Shown piece after piece: positions 9,743 to 18,317 of a stretch of 64,000 bases of DNA. The notes beneath the pieces were generated by a model that searched no databases, was not told the origin of the DNA, and was given only the letters and a program-made list of their open reading frames with translations. Position 1 is the first letter of the stretch. Each line of letters begins with the position of its first letter. The stretch comes from Chitinophagales bacterium 33-2 (lineage in GTDB: Bacteria; Bacteroidota; Bacteroidia; Chitinophagales; Chitinophagaceae), in assembly GCA_002050435.1 (NCBI GenBank), contig MWYV01000036.1, forward strand, positions 1 to 64,000, written 5' to 3'. The translations under genes and the position numbers were made by a program.

Positions 9743-10438
9743 ATGAAGGAATTAAGCCTTTATTTTCGCAAAAACTTAGTCATCTATTCCATCAGCCGGA
9801 TATGGACGCTTTTTAAAAAAGACCTTTTATTGGAGGTGAGGCAGCAGTATGCATTTTATGGAATCATCTTATATGTAGGTGCAACTGTTTTTGTTTTATT
9901 TATGGCGCTTGAAACGCCTGAAAGCAGGGTTTGGAACGGCCTTTTCTGGATCATTCAATTATTCATCAGTATTAATGCGGTAGCCAAAAGTTTTTTACAG
10001 GAAGGTCGTGGAAGAATGCTTTATTATTATTCCATTGCCAGTCCGCAGGAATTCATCCTCTCCAAGCTTTTATTCAATTCCCTGCTGATGCTGGTCATGT
10101 CCCTGATCAGTTTCATTTTGTTCGCAATTTTTCTTGGTTACCCGGTGGTGCGTTCAGGGCAGTTCATCGGGATCGTTTTTTTAGGCAGCTGGTGTTTGAG
10201 CCTTGTTTTTAGTGTGCTGGCAGCCATCGCCGCAAAAGCCCAGCAAAATGCCGCCATTATGGCGATCCTTGGATTTCCCATATTGATTCCACAGTTACTG
10301 GTATTAATGAAGATCTCCGGAACCATGTTCAGCATGTCTGTGGCAGTACCGCTGGCCAATGTGTTATTGCTGGTAATTTCCTGTGTACTTGTAATTTTGC
10401 TGGCGATCATTCTTTTCCCTTTTCTCTGGAAAGACTAA
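9743..10438 (+). CDS. ccmB: Heme exporter membrane subunit CcmB
   Basis: The 231-residue protein has about six membrane segments. Its N-terminal cytoplasmic stretch (FKKDLLLEVRQQYAFYGI) and LLYYYSIASPQEFILSK-like loop are typical of CcmB, the permease subunit of the CcmAB complex in system I cytochrome c maturation. CcmAB releases holo-CcmE from CcmC using ATP. ccmC and a ccmD-like gene follow on the same strand. No ccmA ATPase gene is in the window, so the partner must be encoded elsewhere. Confidence 0.88.
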   Translation: MKELSLYFRKNLVIYSISRIWTLFKKDLLLEVRQQYAFYGIILYVGATVFVLFMALETPESRVWNGLFWIIQLFISINAVAKSFLQEGRGRMLYYYSIASPQEFILSKLLFNSLLMLVMSLISFILFAIFLGYPVVRSGQFIGIVFLGSWCLSLVFSVLAAIAAKAQQNAAIMAILGFPILIPQLLVLMKISGTMFSMSVAVPLANVLLLVISCVLVILLAIILFPFLWKD

Positions 10439-10500
10439 GGGTTTATTATCAACCCAAACCAATTCTAAAAGATTTTTGCCTCTTGCGGTATCCTTCCCCT

Positions 10501-10508
10501 TAATTTTG
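10501..10508 (+). promoter_or_regulatory. Candidate -7 box upstream of ccmC
   Basis: TAATTTTG matches TAnnTTTG, 36 bases before the ccmC ATG, in the 106-base gap after ccmB. TTG triplets upstream are not at the usual 19-base spacing, so this is only a candidate internal promoter. Confidence 0.35.
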
Positions 10509-10544
10509 CGCAACTAAATTGCCTGCTGCCTGAAAGGGCTTATT

Positions 10545-11273
10545 ATGAACAAAAGCTGGTGGAAAATAATATCTGTCCTTTTATTGGTGTACACCATTAT
10601 TGCCGGCTTTGGGTTGCTCTGGAAAAATGATGTCCCACGCCTGCCTGCCTTACAGGAAACCATTCGCAATCTCTATTTTCATGTTTGCATGTGGTTTGGC
10701 ATGATGATCCTTTTTACAGCTTCTGTTTTTCATGCCATCAAATACCTTCAAAACAATAACCTTCGTTCTGATATTTCTTCAAGGGCTTTTGCGGGTGTTG
10801 GAATTTTATTTGGGTTGCTTGGTTATGCAACTGGTGCAATCTGGTTGTCGTACACCTGGGTAGATCCCAATCAACCTGCATATGAATCTTTCGGCGCCAT
10901 CGCCAAAGACCCAAAACTGATCGGTGCCGCCATTGCACTGCTGATCTATTTTGCCTACCTGGTACTACGTGGATCGATACAGGACATCGATAAAAGAGCC
11001 AGGATTGGGGCCGTGTATAACATCTTTGCTTTTGCTTTTCTTTTTCCTGCTATCTGGATCATCCCACGACTTTTACCCAGTCTGCATCCGGGCGGTGAAG
11101 GATCTGAAGGAAACCCCGCATTGAATTATAAAGATATGGCACCTAAGATGCGTTTTGTTTTTTATCCTGCTATTATCGGCTGGACGCTTCTGGGTGTATG
11201 GATCGTAAGTATAAAAGTGCGGCTTGAATTATATAAAGAAAGAATCATCTTAACGCAATGGATAAAAAAATAG
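10545..11273 (+). CDS. ccmC: Cytochrome c biogenesis protein CcmC (heme handling)
   Basis: A 242-residue six-helix membrane protein. It has a conserved His in LYFHVCMWFGMMI, a tryptophan-rich periplasmic motif variant AIWLSYTWVDPN, and a second His in LLPSLHPGG. These correspond to the heme-binding histidines and WWD-type motif of the CcmC/CcsA superfamily. CcmC loads heme onto CcmE on the periplasmic side. The Trp motif is shorter than the classic WGxxWxWD, as is frequent in Bacteroidota. Its end overlaps the ccmD-like gene by 16 bases. Confidence 0.88.
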   Translation: MNKSWWKIISVLLLVYTIIAGFGLLWKNDVPRLPALQETIRNLYFHVCMWFGMMILFTASVFHAIKYLQNNNLRSDISSRAFAGVGILFGLLGYATGAIWLSYTWVDPNQPAYESFGAIAKDPKLIGAAIALLIYFAYLVLRGSIQDIDKRARIGAVYNIFAFAFLFPAIWIIPRLLPSLHPGGEGSEGNPALNYKDMAPKMRFVFYPAIIGWTLLGVWIVSIKVRLELYKERIILTQWIKK

Positions 11274-11473
11274 GTTTCATCATACTGCTGCTGCTTGTGC
11301 AGCTGGCTGCTTTGGCCCAACCGGGAGGCGAAGTTGAAATGGCAGATGCCATGCATGCAAACGGAAAGATTTATGTTGTTGTTGCAGTTATACTGACCAT
11401 CTTTGCAGGCATTATCATTTACCTGGTACGCCTCGACAGAAAAATTTCAAAGCTTGAAAAAAATAATTCTTAA
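11258..11473 (+). CDS. CcmD-like small membrane protein
   Basis: A 71-residue protein with an N-terminal hydrophobic signal-like segment (IGFIILLLLVQLAALAQ), then a short loop and one membrane helix (YVVVAVILTIFAGIIIYLVRL) followed by charged residues. Position and topology fit CcmD, the small subunit stabilising CcmABC with holo-CcmE. It overlaps ccmC by 16 bases, indicating coupling. The additional N-terminal hydrophobic stretch is longer than in proteobacterial CcmD. Confidence 0.75.
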   Translation: MDKKIGFIILLLLVQLAALAQPGGEVEMADAMHANGKIYVVVAVILTIFAGIIIYLVRLDRKISKLEKNNS

Positions 11474-11489
11474 TCTTAAATAGTATCTC

Positions 11490-12911
11490 ATGTCAGCTAA
11501 TCCAGAATATAGCTTCTTTGGATCCGTAGAAAGGAGTTTTGACAAAGCAGCGCAATTCACCACCTGGGACCCGGGTATTCTTGAACAGATTAAAGCATGT
11601 AATGCTGTGTACCGTATGAAATTTCCTGTGCGTATGGATGATGGGCGCATCGAAGTGATTGAAGCGTACAGGGTACAGCATTCACAACACAAAACCCCGT
11701 GTAAAGGCGGTATCCGCTTTGCCGCAGAAGTAAACCAGGATGAAGTAATGGCACTTGCTGCACTTATGACTTATAAATGCGCCATTGTAAATGTTCCATT
11801 TGGTGGTGGTAAAGGTGGTATCAAAATCAACCCGCGTAAATATTCTGTGTACGAACTTGAAAAAATCACGCGACGTTATACTGCTGAACTGGTAAAGAAA
11901 AACTTTATTGGCCCCGGCACCGATGTTCCTGCACCGGATTATGGCACAGGTGAAAGAGAAATGGCATGGATCGTTGATACCTATTCCAGTTTACGCCCTG
12001 GTGAAATTGATGCTGCAGGTTGTGTTACAGGAAAGCCGGTTACACAGGGTGGTGTTCGTGGACGCAGGGAAGCCACCGGACTTGGAATATTTTATGGCAT
12101 CCGTGAAGTGTGTAATATGCCGGATGTAATGAACAAACTGGGTTTACCAGTAGGCATAGCCGGAAAAAAAGTGGTGATCCAGGGACTTGGAAATGTGGGT
12201 TACCATGCAGCCAAATTTTTTCAGAATGCTGGTGCCAAAATCATTGGGCTTGCAGAATATGAAGGTGCCATTTATAATGAAGGCGGACTCGATGTTGATG
12301 CGGTTTTTGAACACCGAAAAACTTCGGGTTCTATTCTCAATTTTGCAGATGGAAAGAATTTTGCAAAAAATACAGATGCCCTTGAATACGATTGCGACAT
12401 CCTGATCCCTGCAGCACTTGAAAATGTCATCAATGCTGAAAATGCACCGAGAATCTCTGCAAAGATCATTGGAGAAGGAGCGAACGGCCCGTTAACTCCT
12501 GAAGCCGACGAGATCCTGATACAGAAAGGTACTCTGGTAGTTCCCGATATGTACCTGAATGCCGGAGGTGTAACCGTTTCTTATTTTGAGTGGCTGAAAA
12601 ATCTGAGCCACGTAAGATATGGCCGTATGGAAAAACGTTTCACTGAAAATATGAACACGCACATCCTCGGACAGATCGAAGAACTTACCAATAAGCAGGT
12701 AAACTCAAGGGAAAGGCAACTGATCGTGCATGGTCCGGATGAAGTAGACCTGGTACACAGCGGACTTGAAGAAACCATGATCACCGCAACGCATGAGATC
12801 ATGGATGCATGGAGAAAAAACCCCCAGATCCCTGATATGCGCACGGCTGCTTATGTAGTAGCCATTAATAAGGTTGGAACTTCCTATGCTGAACTGGGTA
12901 TCTTCCCATAA
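11490..12911 (+). CDS. Glu/Leu/Phe/Val-type glutamate dehydrogenase
   Basis: The 473-residue protein matches the hexameric glutamate dehydrogenase family. It has the substrate lysines in KGGIRFAAEV and GGGKGGIKINP, the catalytic-domain motif GPGTDVPAPDYGTG, and the dinucleotide-binding motif VVIQGLGNVG. It interconverts glutamate with 2-oxoglutarate and ammonia. The residues after the second strand of the nucleotide fold (GLAEYEG) are acidic, which hints at NAD rather than NADP preference, but this is uncertain. It follows the ccm genes by 16 bases and ends at a strong terminator hairpin. Confidence 0.93.
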   Translation: MSANPEYSFFGSVERSFDKAAQFTTWDPGILEQIKACNAVYRMKFPVRMDDGRIEVIEAYRVQHSQHKTPCKGGIRFAAEVNQDEVMALAALMTYKCAIVNVPFGGGKGGIKINPRKYSVYELEKITRRYTAELVKKNFIGPGTDVPAPDYGTGEREMAWIVDTYSSLRPGEIDAAGCVTGKPVTQGGVRGRREATGLGIFYGIREVCNMPDVMNKLGLPVGIAGKKVVIQGLGNVGYHAAKFFQNAGAKIIGLAEYEGAIYNEGGLDVDAVFEHRKTSGSILNFADGKNFAKNTDALEYDCDILIPAALENVINAENAPRISAKIIGEGANGPLTPEADEILIQKGTLVVPDMYLNAGGVTVSYFEWLKNLSHVRYGRMEKRFTENMNTHILGQIEELTNKQVNSRERQLIVHGPDEVDLVHSGLEETMITATHEIMDAWRKNPQIPDMRTAAYVVAINKVGTSYAELGIFP

Positions 12912-12931
12912 AGCAATTTCTATACGCTTTT

Positions 12932-12956
12932 AACCCCGCACACCGCGGGGTTTTTT
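12932..12956 (+). terminator. Rho-independent terminator of the glutamate dehydrogenase gene
   Basis: Perfect 8-bp GC-rich stem, aaccccgc / gcggggtt, with a 5-base loop and a T run directly after it. It starts 20 bases after the stop codon and also lies at the end of the convergent small membrane protein gene. Confidence 0.9.
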
Positions 12957-13260
12957 ATTGCCCGGTTACAAGTAACAGGATCGTTCCGATGGTTATCAAT
13001 AAAGAATACAGGTATCGTTTGTCCGGATGCATCTTTTTTTTTATAAAAAAGAAAACACAAACCAGTGGAAGCGCAAAAACCAGCAGGATCATAGGAAGCC
13101 AGAGCAGTTCAAAAACAACACCTGCAACCGGAAATTTATATACATCCCGGATAATGTACAATACCACCCACCAGAATAAATGAGTGAACAGGCTAAGTAC
13201 CAGAACCAGCACTGCAAAATTGTTTCGACTGCCTAAATTGTCAGGATTTGCCTGTACCAT
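12955..13260 (-). CDS. Small three-helix membrane protein of unknown function
   Basis: A 101-residue protein with about three membrane helices: FAVLVLVLSLFTHLFWWVVLY, LWLPMILLVFALPLVCVFFF and LYSLLITIGTILLLV. A charged KKKMHPDKR loop separates the last two. I recognise no domain or motif that predicts a function. It is transcribed divergently from the glycosyltransferase gene and converges on glutamate dehydrogenase, whose terminator hairpin overlaps its 3' edge. Confidence 0.65.
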   Translation of the reverse strand: MVQANPDNLGSRNNFAVLVLVLSLFTHLFWWVVLYIIRDVYKFPVAGVVFELLWLPMILLVFALPLVCVFFFIKKKMHPDKRYLYSLLITIGTILLLVTGQ

Positions 13261-13319
13261 ATGTATTTTAAAAGATTAATTTACGCCGGAATTAATTGCT
13301 GCCAAAACCGAACTTCCAG

Positions 13320-15491
13320 ATGAATCGTCTTTCCATTCTGATACCAGTTTACAACGAGGAAAAAACCATCATCCTTTTACTCGATAAGATCAATCAGGTA
13401 GCACTTCATTATGCACTTGAAAAAGAATTTATTATTGTTGACGATGCATCTTCTGACACTACACCCTTGTTGCTGAAAGAATATATAGAGGCGCATCCTG
13501 AATTCAATATTCAGTATTTACGTCACGAAAAGAATAAAGGCAAAGGTGCCTGCCTGCGAACCGGGATTGAAAGAGCTTCAGGTGACATGATCCTGATTCA
13601 GGATGCTGATTTGGAGTACGACCCCTCGGATTATAATGCTCTGCTGCTGCCAATGATGGAAGGTAAGGCTGATGTGGTTTTTGGAAGCCGCTTTATTGGT
13701 GGCCGACCGCACCGTATTTTATTTTTCTGGCACAGCATAGGAAACAAAATCCTTACGTTTTTCTCCAACATGCTTACCAACCTGAACCTGACCGATATGG
13801 AGAATGGTTATAAGTTGTTCAGGGCCGACATCCTTAAATCCATTTTGCTTGTTGAAAACAGGTTTGGTTTTGAACCGGAGATTACTGCAAAAATTTCACG
13901 CATTCCTGATATCAGAATTTACGAGGTGGGCATTGCCTATTATGGAAGAACCTACAAGGAAGGAAAAAAGATCAACTGGAAAGATGGATTCAGAGCCGTG
14001 TATTCGATCAGTAAATACAATATTTTTTCAGCCGATAAAACATTTCAACCGGGTAATTCCCTGTTTCAGTTTAAAAACAATCCAGCTTATTGGCTGATGC
14101 TGTTATTTTTTATTGCCGGACTTGCACTGATCTTTCTGGCAAAAGGCACAGGAGATGAAGGCGATTCGATCATTCATTACCTCTATGCAAAACATGCATG
14201 GCAAAATCCGGAATTCTTTTTTAACCACTGGGCCAAACCTGTTTTTGTACTCACCGCTTCCCCTTTCGCACAATTTGGTATAGAAGGTATGAAGTTGTTC
14301 AACCTGCTGATATCTACCTCCGCCCTGTATTTTTCTTTTCTCTGTGCAAGACAGCTGAAGGTACCTTACCCCTGGCTGGTACCGCTGGCCATGGTTTTTT
14401 CGCCCTGGCTCATCATCATTACACTATCCGGACTAACAGAACCACTTTTCGCATTATGGATGATCGCAGGTATTTATGCGCTGCTAAAAAAGAAATGGAC
14501 TTTTGGTTATATATGGCTGTCATTTTTACCATTTGTAAGAAGTGAAGGGCTCATCATTCTATGCGTGCTGCTGGTTTACCAGGTTTTTAAAAAACACTAC
14601 CGGTATCTTCCTTTATTACTGGTGGGACACCTGTTTTATGCCATCGCAGGTTATTTTGTTCATAACGACCTTTTATGGGTATTGAATACCATGAGTTATG
14701 CGGTTTGGTACAGTGCATACGGCCAGGGCAACTGGATGCATTTTGTACATCATATGCCTGAAGTGATTGGAAAAGTTTTGGTTGTTTTTCTTTTGCTCGG
14801 ATTGATGTATGGATTCCTGAGAAAGCTGGGAAGGTTTTTCTTTAGCCAGGGAAATGCCATTTCAGATGAAGAATTATTTTTTGTTTATGGCATTTTCATT
14901 GCATATTTCCTTGGACATACCGCTTTTTGGGCGCTCGGAATTTTTAATTCTTTTGGCCTCGTAAGAGTGTTGGTAGGAGTTCTTCCACTCATTGCCATCA
15001 TTTGTGCAAGGGGATTTAATTTTGCCGCTTCCTTCTCAGGGAGCATGCTTTATAGAATCGTGATGTATGTTTCCCTGTTGCTCGTTATGACTTACCCATT
15101 TTTCAACAGCAAGTATTCCTTTAACTGGCAGCGGGATTTCCAACTTAAAGCGGACCAGCTTGCGCAGGAAAAAATGGGAAGCTTCATCAAACATCAATTC
15201 CCGGATTATAAAAAGCATGCCTTTTATTATGAAGCAGTTTACGTAAGCGTAGTGCTGGATATCAATTATTTTGATTCAACCGAACACAAAAGGCTAAGAA
15301 ATGCTTTTGAGAAAAATGATTTTCGTGCAGGAGCATTTATTGTCTGGGATGACTGGTTTGCACCAATGGAAGGTTATGTTGAAGAAAAACATCTTGATGA
15401 AGATGGGCGCTTTGAATTTATACAGGCTTTTGAAGAAATCAATTTCTGGAAGGTGAAAAGACGCGTAAAACTTTACCGCGTAAGGAATTGA
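13320..15491 (+). CDS. GT2 glycosyltransferase fused to a multi-helix GT-C-like membrane domain
   Basis: I start at the ATG at 13320 (MNRLSILIPVYNEEKT) because the track's TTG start adds eight residues before the canonical GT2 beginning. Residues 1 to about 235 are a dolichol-phosphate-mannose-synthase-like GT2 domain with VDDASSD, QDADLEYDP and the MENGYKLFR segment. The remaining 480 or so residues have around eleven membrane helices. An acidic GTGDEGDSIIHYL loop after the first helix resembles the catalytic acidic loop of GT-C enzymes. It may make a polyprenyl-linked sugar and use it in the same polypeptide, which is inference. It overlaps the convergent gene by 19 bases. Confidence 0.82.
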   Translation: MNRLSILIPVYNEEKTIILLLDKINQVALHYALEKEFIIVDDASSDTTPLLLKEYIEAHPEFNIQYLRHEKNKGKGACLRTGIERASGDMILIQDADLEYDPSDYNALLLPMMEGKADVVFGSRFIGGRPHRILFFWHSIGNKILTFFSNMLTNLNLTDMENGYKLFRADILKSILLVENRFGFEPEITAKISRIPDIRIYEVGIAYYGRTYKEGKKINWKDGFRAVYSISKYNIFSADKTFQPGNSLFQFKNNPAYWLMLLFFIAGLALIFLAKGTGDEGDSIIHYLYAKHAWQNPEFFFNHWAKPVFVLTASPFAQFGIEGMKLFNLLISTSALYFSFLCARQLKVPYPWLVPLAMVFSPWLIIITLSGLTEPLFALWMIAGIYALLKKKWTFGYIWLSFLPFVRSEGLIILCVLLVYQVFKKHYRYLPLLLVGHLFYAIAGYFVHNDLLWVLNTMSYAVWYSAYGQGNWMHFVHHMPEVIGKVLVVFLLLGLMYGFLRKLGRFFFSQGNAISDEELFFVYGIFIAYFLGHTAFWALGIFNSFGLVRVLVGVLPLIAIICARGFNFAASFSGSMLYRIVMYVSLLLVMTYPFFNSKYSFNWQRDFQLKADQLAQEKMGSFIKHQFPDYKKHAFYYEAVYVSVVLDINYFDSTEHKRLRNAFEKNDFRAGAFIVWDDWFAPMEGYVEEKHLDEDGRFEFIQAFEEINFWKVKRRVKLYRVRN

Positions 15492-17041
15492 ACCGAATCA
15501 AGTGTTTGCTTAACTGAAGCAGGCAATGAAGGTTCATATCTTTTAAGATCTTCGTACAATTTCTGTTTGGTTTGCGGCGCTATTGCATAAAATCCAACCA
15601 CACTTCCGGCAGTCACAAAATTATCCGCCAGTTCCCATGTGCCCACCTGTTGCCAGGAAGCCGGAATTTTACCTTGATAAAGATGCGGATAAAATATGCC
15701 GATCTTAATATCATGCTCTGCAACATACCGGGATAGAAAATTGCTGTCGAATTGTTTTTTCTGACGGATCACCTCCAGTGTTCCGAGGCCTTCCAAATCG
15801 AATATGCGCATATCATCATTGTAAAAACTTAAGGCCCCGATGTCATTCATAGCAATGCCAAAGGATGGGAAATGCTGGTTTACAAATTTTGCCATTTGCA
15901 CCTGTTGTTCAGCAATATTTTTAGCTGCCCTTTTTGTGTGCGAGATCATCTGCACCCTGGAAAGCACAGGAAAAAAAACAATTGCAATCAGAGCAAGAAG
16001 GGCAAGGTTTCCTGTACTCCATCTCCACCGGAAAAACTGTTGAAAATCCTCCCAAGTTATAACGATACAAACAAACAAAAGACTAACCAGGTAAGCTTCA
16101 TATCGAAAGAGCCAGCCATAGCTGGCCAGTACAAAGTGCGATAGCGCTGTTGCAGCAAAAATCAAAACAGCTAAATGTTTCGGATGTGTTTTAAATGTTT
16201 TCCATCCGCCAATTGGATACATGAGAAGGTAGATGAGTGGAAAGACCATAAATGAAAACAACAAGCCTGTGGCAAGGATTTTTCCGGCAAGCGCGGAAAA
16301 GTATCCAAATACAGATCCGCTGATAAAATTACTCTTTGCAAGAAGCGAATTTGGAAAAAAGAACCCGCCTTTTGACAAAGAGAACATTCCAAAAATGATG
16401 ATAGGCAAAGCTATGGCCATCATCAATAAAAGAAATTGTTTCCAGTTTCTGAAAACAAGGAGCCAAGTACCTGCGGTGATACCTACAAGAAACGCCGCCT
16501 CATAGCGTGTGAGCACCGAAAGTGCTGCTACCAGGATATAGATCCCATTATTGATCTTTTCACCTTTCCACGACTTGTGGGTTAGATAGAAAAACAAAAT
16601 GGACAAAAGGATTTGCAAAGTATGTTCCATTCCCAATACAGCCATTCCTGCGAGGGGCACCAAAAAAATAAAAGAGAGATTGAGCAGCATTGCTTCAGAT
16701 AGGCGCATATGCTTTTTGGAGATCCGCACCATCACATAGACCACTGCAATGCCCATGATCCAGTTCAGAAGTAAGGGCAACCAGACTTTAATGCCAATGA
16801 GTGCAAAACCAAGGGCAAGTAATAACGTATAGAGTATGGAAGAGGAAGTGGAGGAAAACTCAAACTTAGTAATGCCCCATACTCCGTGTTCAACCAGGTT
16901 TTTCGAAATAGACATGTGAATGAAGGCATCGTCGAGCGGGTAAGAAAGCATCCCGGTATCCCTGAAACTGAAAAATACCTGTAAAGCCACCAGGATTGAA
17001 AAGCACAAACAGCAAATAATAAACAAAGCTTTCTGCCTCAT
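15473..17041 (-). CDS. Polytopic membrane protein, GT-C glycosyltransferase-like
   Basis: A 522-residue protein with roughly eleven membrane helices. After the first helix comes YPLDDAFIHMSISKNL, an Asp-Asp loop typical of lipid-linked-sugar-dependent GT-C transferases (ArnT, PMT, GT87-like). A soluble C-terminal region from about residue 400 contains NDIGALSFYND and LGLGTLEV-like segments found in bacterial GT-C proteins. It probably moves a sugar from a polyprenyl carrier at the periplasmic face. Substrate is unknown. It lies 35 bases downstream of the K+ channel gene and could be the last member of that transcript, but its function suits the neighbouring GT2/GT-C protein better. Confidence 0.7.
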   Translation of the reverse strand: MRQKALFIICCLCFSILVALQVFFSFRDTGMLSYPLDDAFIHMSISKNLVEHGVWGITKFEFSSTSSSILYTLLLALGFALIGIKVWLPLLLNWIMGIAVVYVMVRISKKHMRLSEAMLLNLSFIFLVPLAGMAVLGMEHTLQILLSILFFYLTHKSWKGEKINNGIYILVAALSVLTRYEAAFLVGITAGTWLLVFRNWKQFLLLMMAIALPIIIFGMFSLSKGGFFFPNSLLAKSNFISGSVFGYFSALAGKILATGLLFSFMVFPLIYLLMYPIGGWKTFKTHPKHLAVLIFAATALSHFVLASYGWLFRYEAYLVSLLFVCIVITWEDFQQFFRWRWSTGNLALLALIAIVFFPVLSRVQMISHTKRAAKNIAEQQVQMAKFVNQHFPSFGIAMNDIGALSFYNDDMRIFDLEGLGTLEVIRQKKQFDSNFLSRYVAEHDIKIGIFYPHLYQGKIPASWQQVGTWELADNFVTAGSVVGFYAIAPQTKQKLYEDLKRYEPSLPASVKQTLDSVQFLTR

Positions 17042-17076
17042 AAGCAGGCAAAATAATTCAATTCATTTTATTATCA

Positions 17077-17826
17077 TCATAGATCTGAAGATAATTGGGG
17101 GGTCTTTTCTTCTTCAGCTTCAGGTGCATGTTTTATTTTGTGGGCCTTTTTCCTTTCTGTTTCTTCTTCCTCTTCGCGTTTCTCAACAAACCAGGAAGCA
17201 ACAAAGGCAGTGAACGTACCAAATAAACCCACTCCCACCGTAATTAGGGCAACAGCGATAATTCTACCTTCTGTGGTTACCGGGAACCTGTCCCCATATC
17301 TAACTGTAGTTATGGTAACCCAGGCCCACCAGAGTGCATCCTCGGCGGTTTTGATATTGCTGCCCGGTGCATGCATCTCAACATTTAAAATTCCAATTGC
17401 ACAAAAAATTACCATTAAAACAGCAATGATCCCTACAGAAGTAAAAGTTCCACGCACCCTGTTTGCAAAATAATAAGTGGTAAGATGTTCTATAGACCTG
17501 AAGGCCCGTAATACTCTTAATAACTGGATGACACGGAATACTCTTGCCGCCAGGAAAATATCGAAGACGGGAATACTGGATAAAAGATCGATCCATCCCC
17601 ACCGCAGGTAATCCATCTTTTTTTTGGCAGAAAAGAGTTGGATCAGAAAATCCAGGAAAAAAATGGCACAGATAAAATAATCGATATCTCTTAACAACCT
17701 CAGGTTTTCAGGGGTTAGGTGCATGAAGCTGGTGATCACAAGTGAAATGATCACAAATAAGGATAATATAAACACCAACAGGTTGAAGGGATGCAGTGCT
17801 TTTTTCTGATTGATGGTTATGCGCAT
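17077..17826 (-). CDS. Voltage-gated-type potassium channel with an altered selectivity filter
   Basis: The 249-residue protein has the six-helix layout of a Kv-type channel. It includes an S4 helix with regularly spaced arginines (ARVFRVIQLLRVLRAFR), a pore helix (DALWWAWVTIT) and a filter reading TTVRYGDRFPVT. The family filter is TVGYGD, so the first glycine is arginine here (codon AGA at 17299-17301, residue 176). A charged coil-like tail follows S6 with no nucleotide-binding domain. It lies 26 bases downstream of a cyclic-nucleotide-binding protein, at the end of a cyclase-headed gene block. Whether it conducts K+ is doubtful. Confidence 0.85.
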   Translation of the reverse strand: MRITINQKKALHPFNLLVFILSLFVIISLVITSFMHLTPENLRLLRDIDYFICAIFFLDFLIQLFSAKKKMDYLRWGWIDLLSSIPVFDIFLAARVFRVIQLLRVLRAFRSIEHLTTYYFANRVRGTFTSVGIIAVLMVIFCAIGILNVEMHAPGSNIKTAEDALWWAWVTITTVRYGDRFPVTTEGRIIAVALITVGVGLFGTFTAFVASWFVEKREEEEETERKKAHKIKHAPEAEEEKTPQLSSDL

Positions 17827-17852
17827 GCTGATTTACCTGGTAAGGTGAATAT

Positions 17853-18308
17853 TTACATTTTTTGTTTGTCAAACTTTTCATTTAAGATCCTTAACCTTTT
17901 GGAAAGCATCTTTAAAAACCCCCGTGCTATTTCAGGCCTTGAGTCGATCAGCTCAAAAAACGGGTCCTGGTCAATCTTGAAAATATAACAATCGGTATTT
18001 GCCTTTGCAGAAGCGCTCCTGCTTTCTGCATCCAATAAAGAAAGTTCACCAAAAACTTCTTTCTCCTTTAAAATAGCAAGCGTGGTGTTGGCTTTAAAGA
18101 TTTTTATTTCCCCCTGGTAAATAATATACATACTGTCTCCGAGTTCCCCTTCCTCAAAAATAACAGTGCCTTCTTCCAGTTCCATATCCTGCATCAGGGG
18201 TGCAAGATCCGCGAGAACATTTTCTGGTGTATCTGAAAAGATCCCAAGGGATTTCAAAAGAAAAACTTTTTCAATCAGCAGGAGCTTCTCTTGTTTTGGT
18301 GTCAGCAT
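17853..18308 (-). CDS. Stand-alone cyclic nucleotide-binding domain protein
   Basis: A 151-residue protein consisting of one CNB domain. It begins with a short helical region, then the beta-roll with EEGTVIFEEGELGDSMYII, the phosphate-binding cassette FGELSLLDAESRSASAKA with the expected Glu and Arg, and a C-helix FLKMLSKRLRILNEKF. It has no helix-turn-helix, so it is not a Crp-type regulator. Related transporter proteins carry such a domain fused at their C-terminus. Here it is separate, 9 bases after the HEAT-repeat transporter gene, and likely binds the cAMP made by the cyclase of the same block. Confidence 0.88.
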   Translation of the reverse strand: MLTPKQEKLLLIEKVFLLKSLGIFSDTPENVLADLAPLMQDMELEEGTVIFEEGELGDSMYIIYQGEIKIFKANTTLAILKEKEVFGELSLLDAESRSASAKANTDCYIFKIDQDPFFELIDSRPEIARGFLKMLSKRLRILNEKFDKQKM

Positions 18309-18317
18309 AAATTAAGA

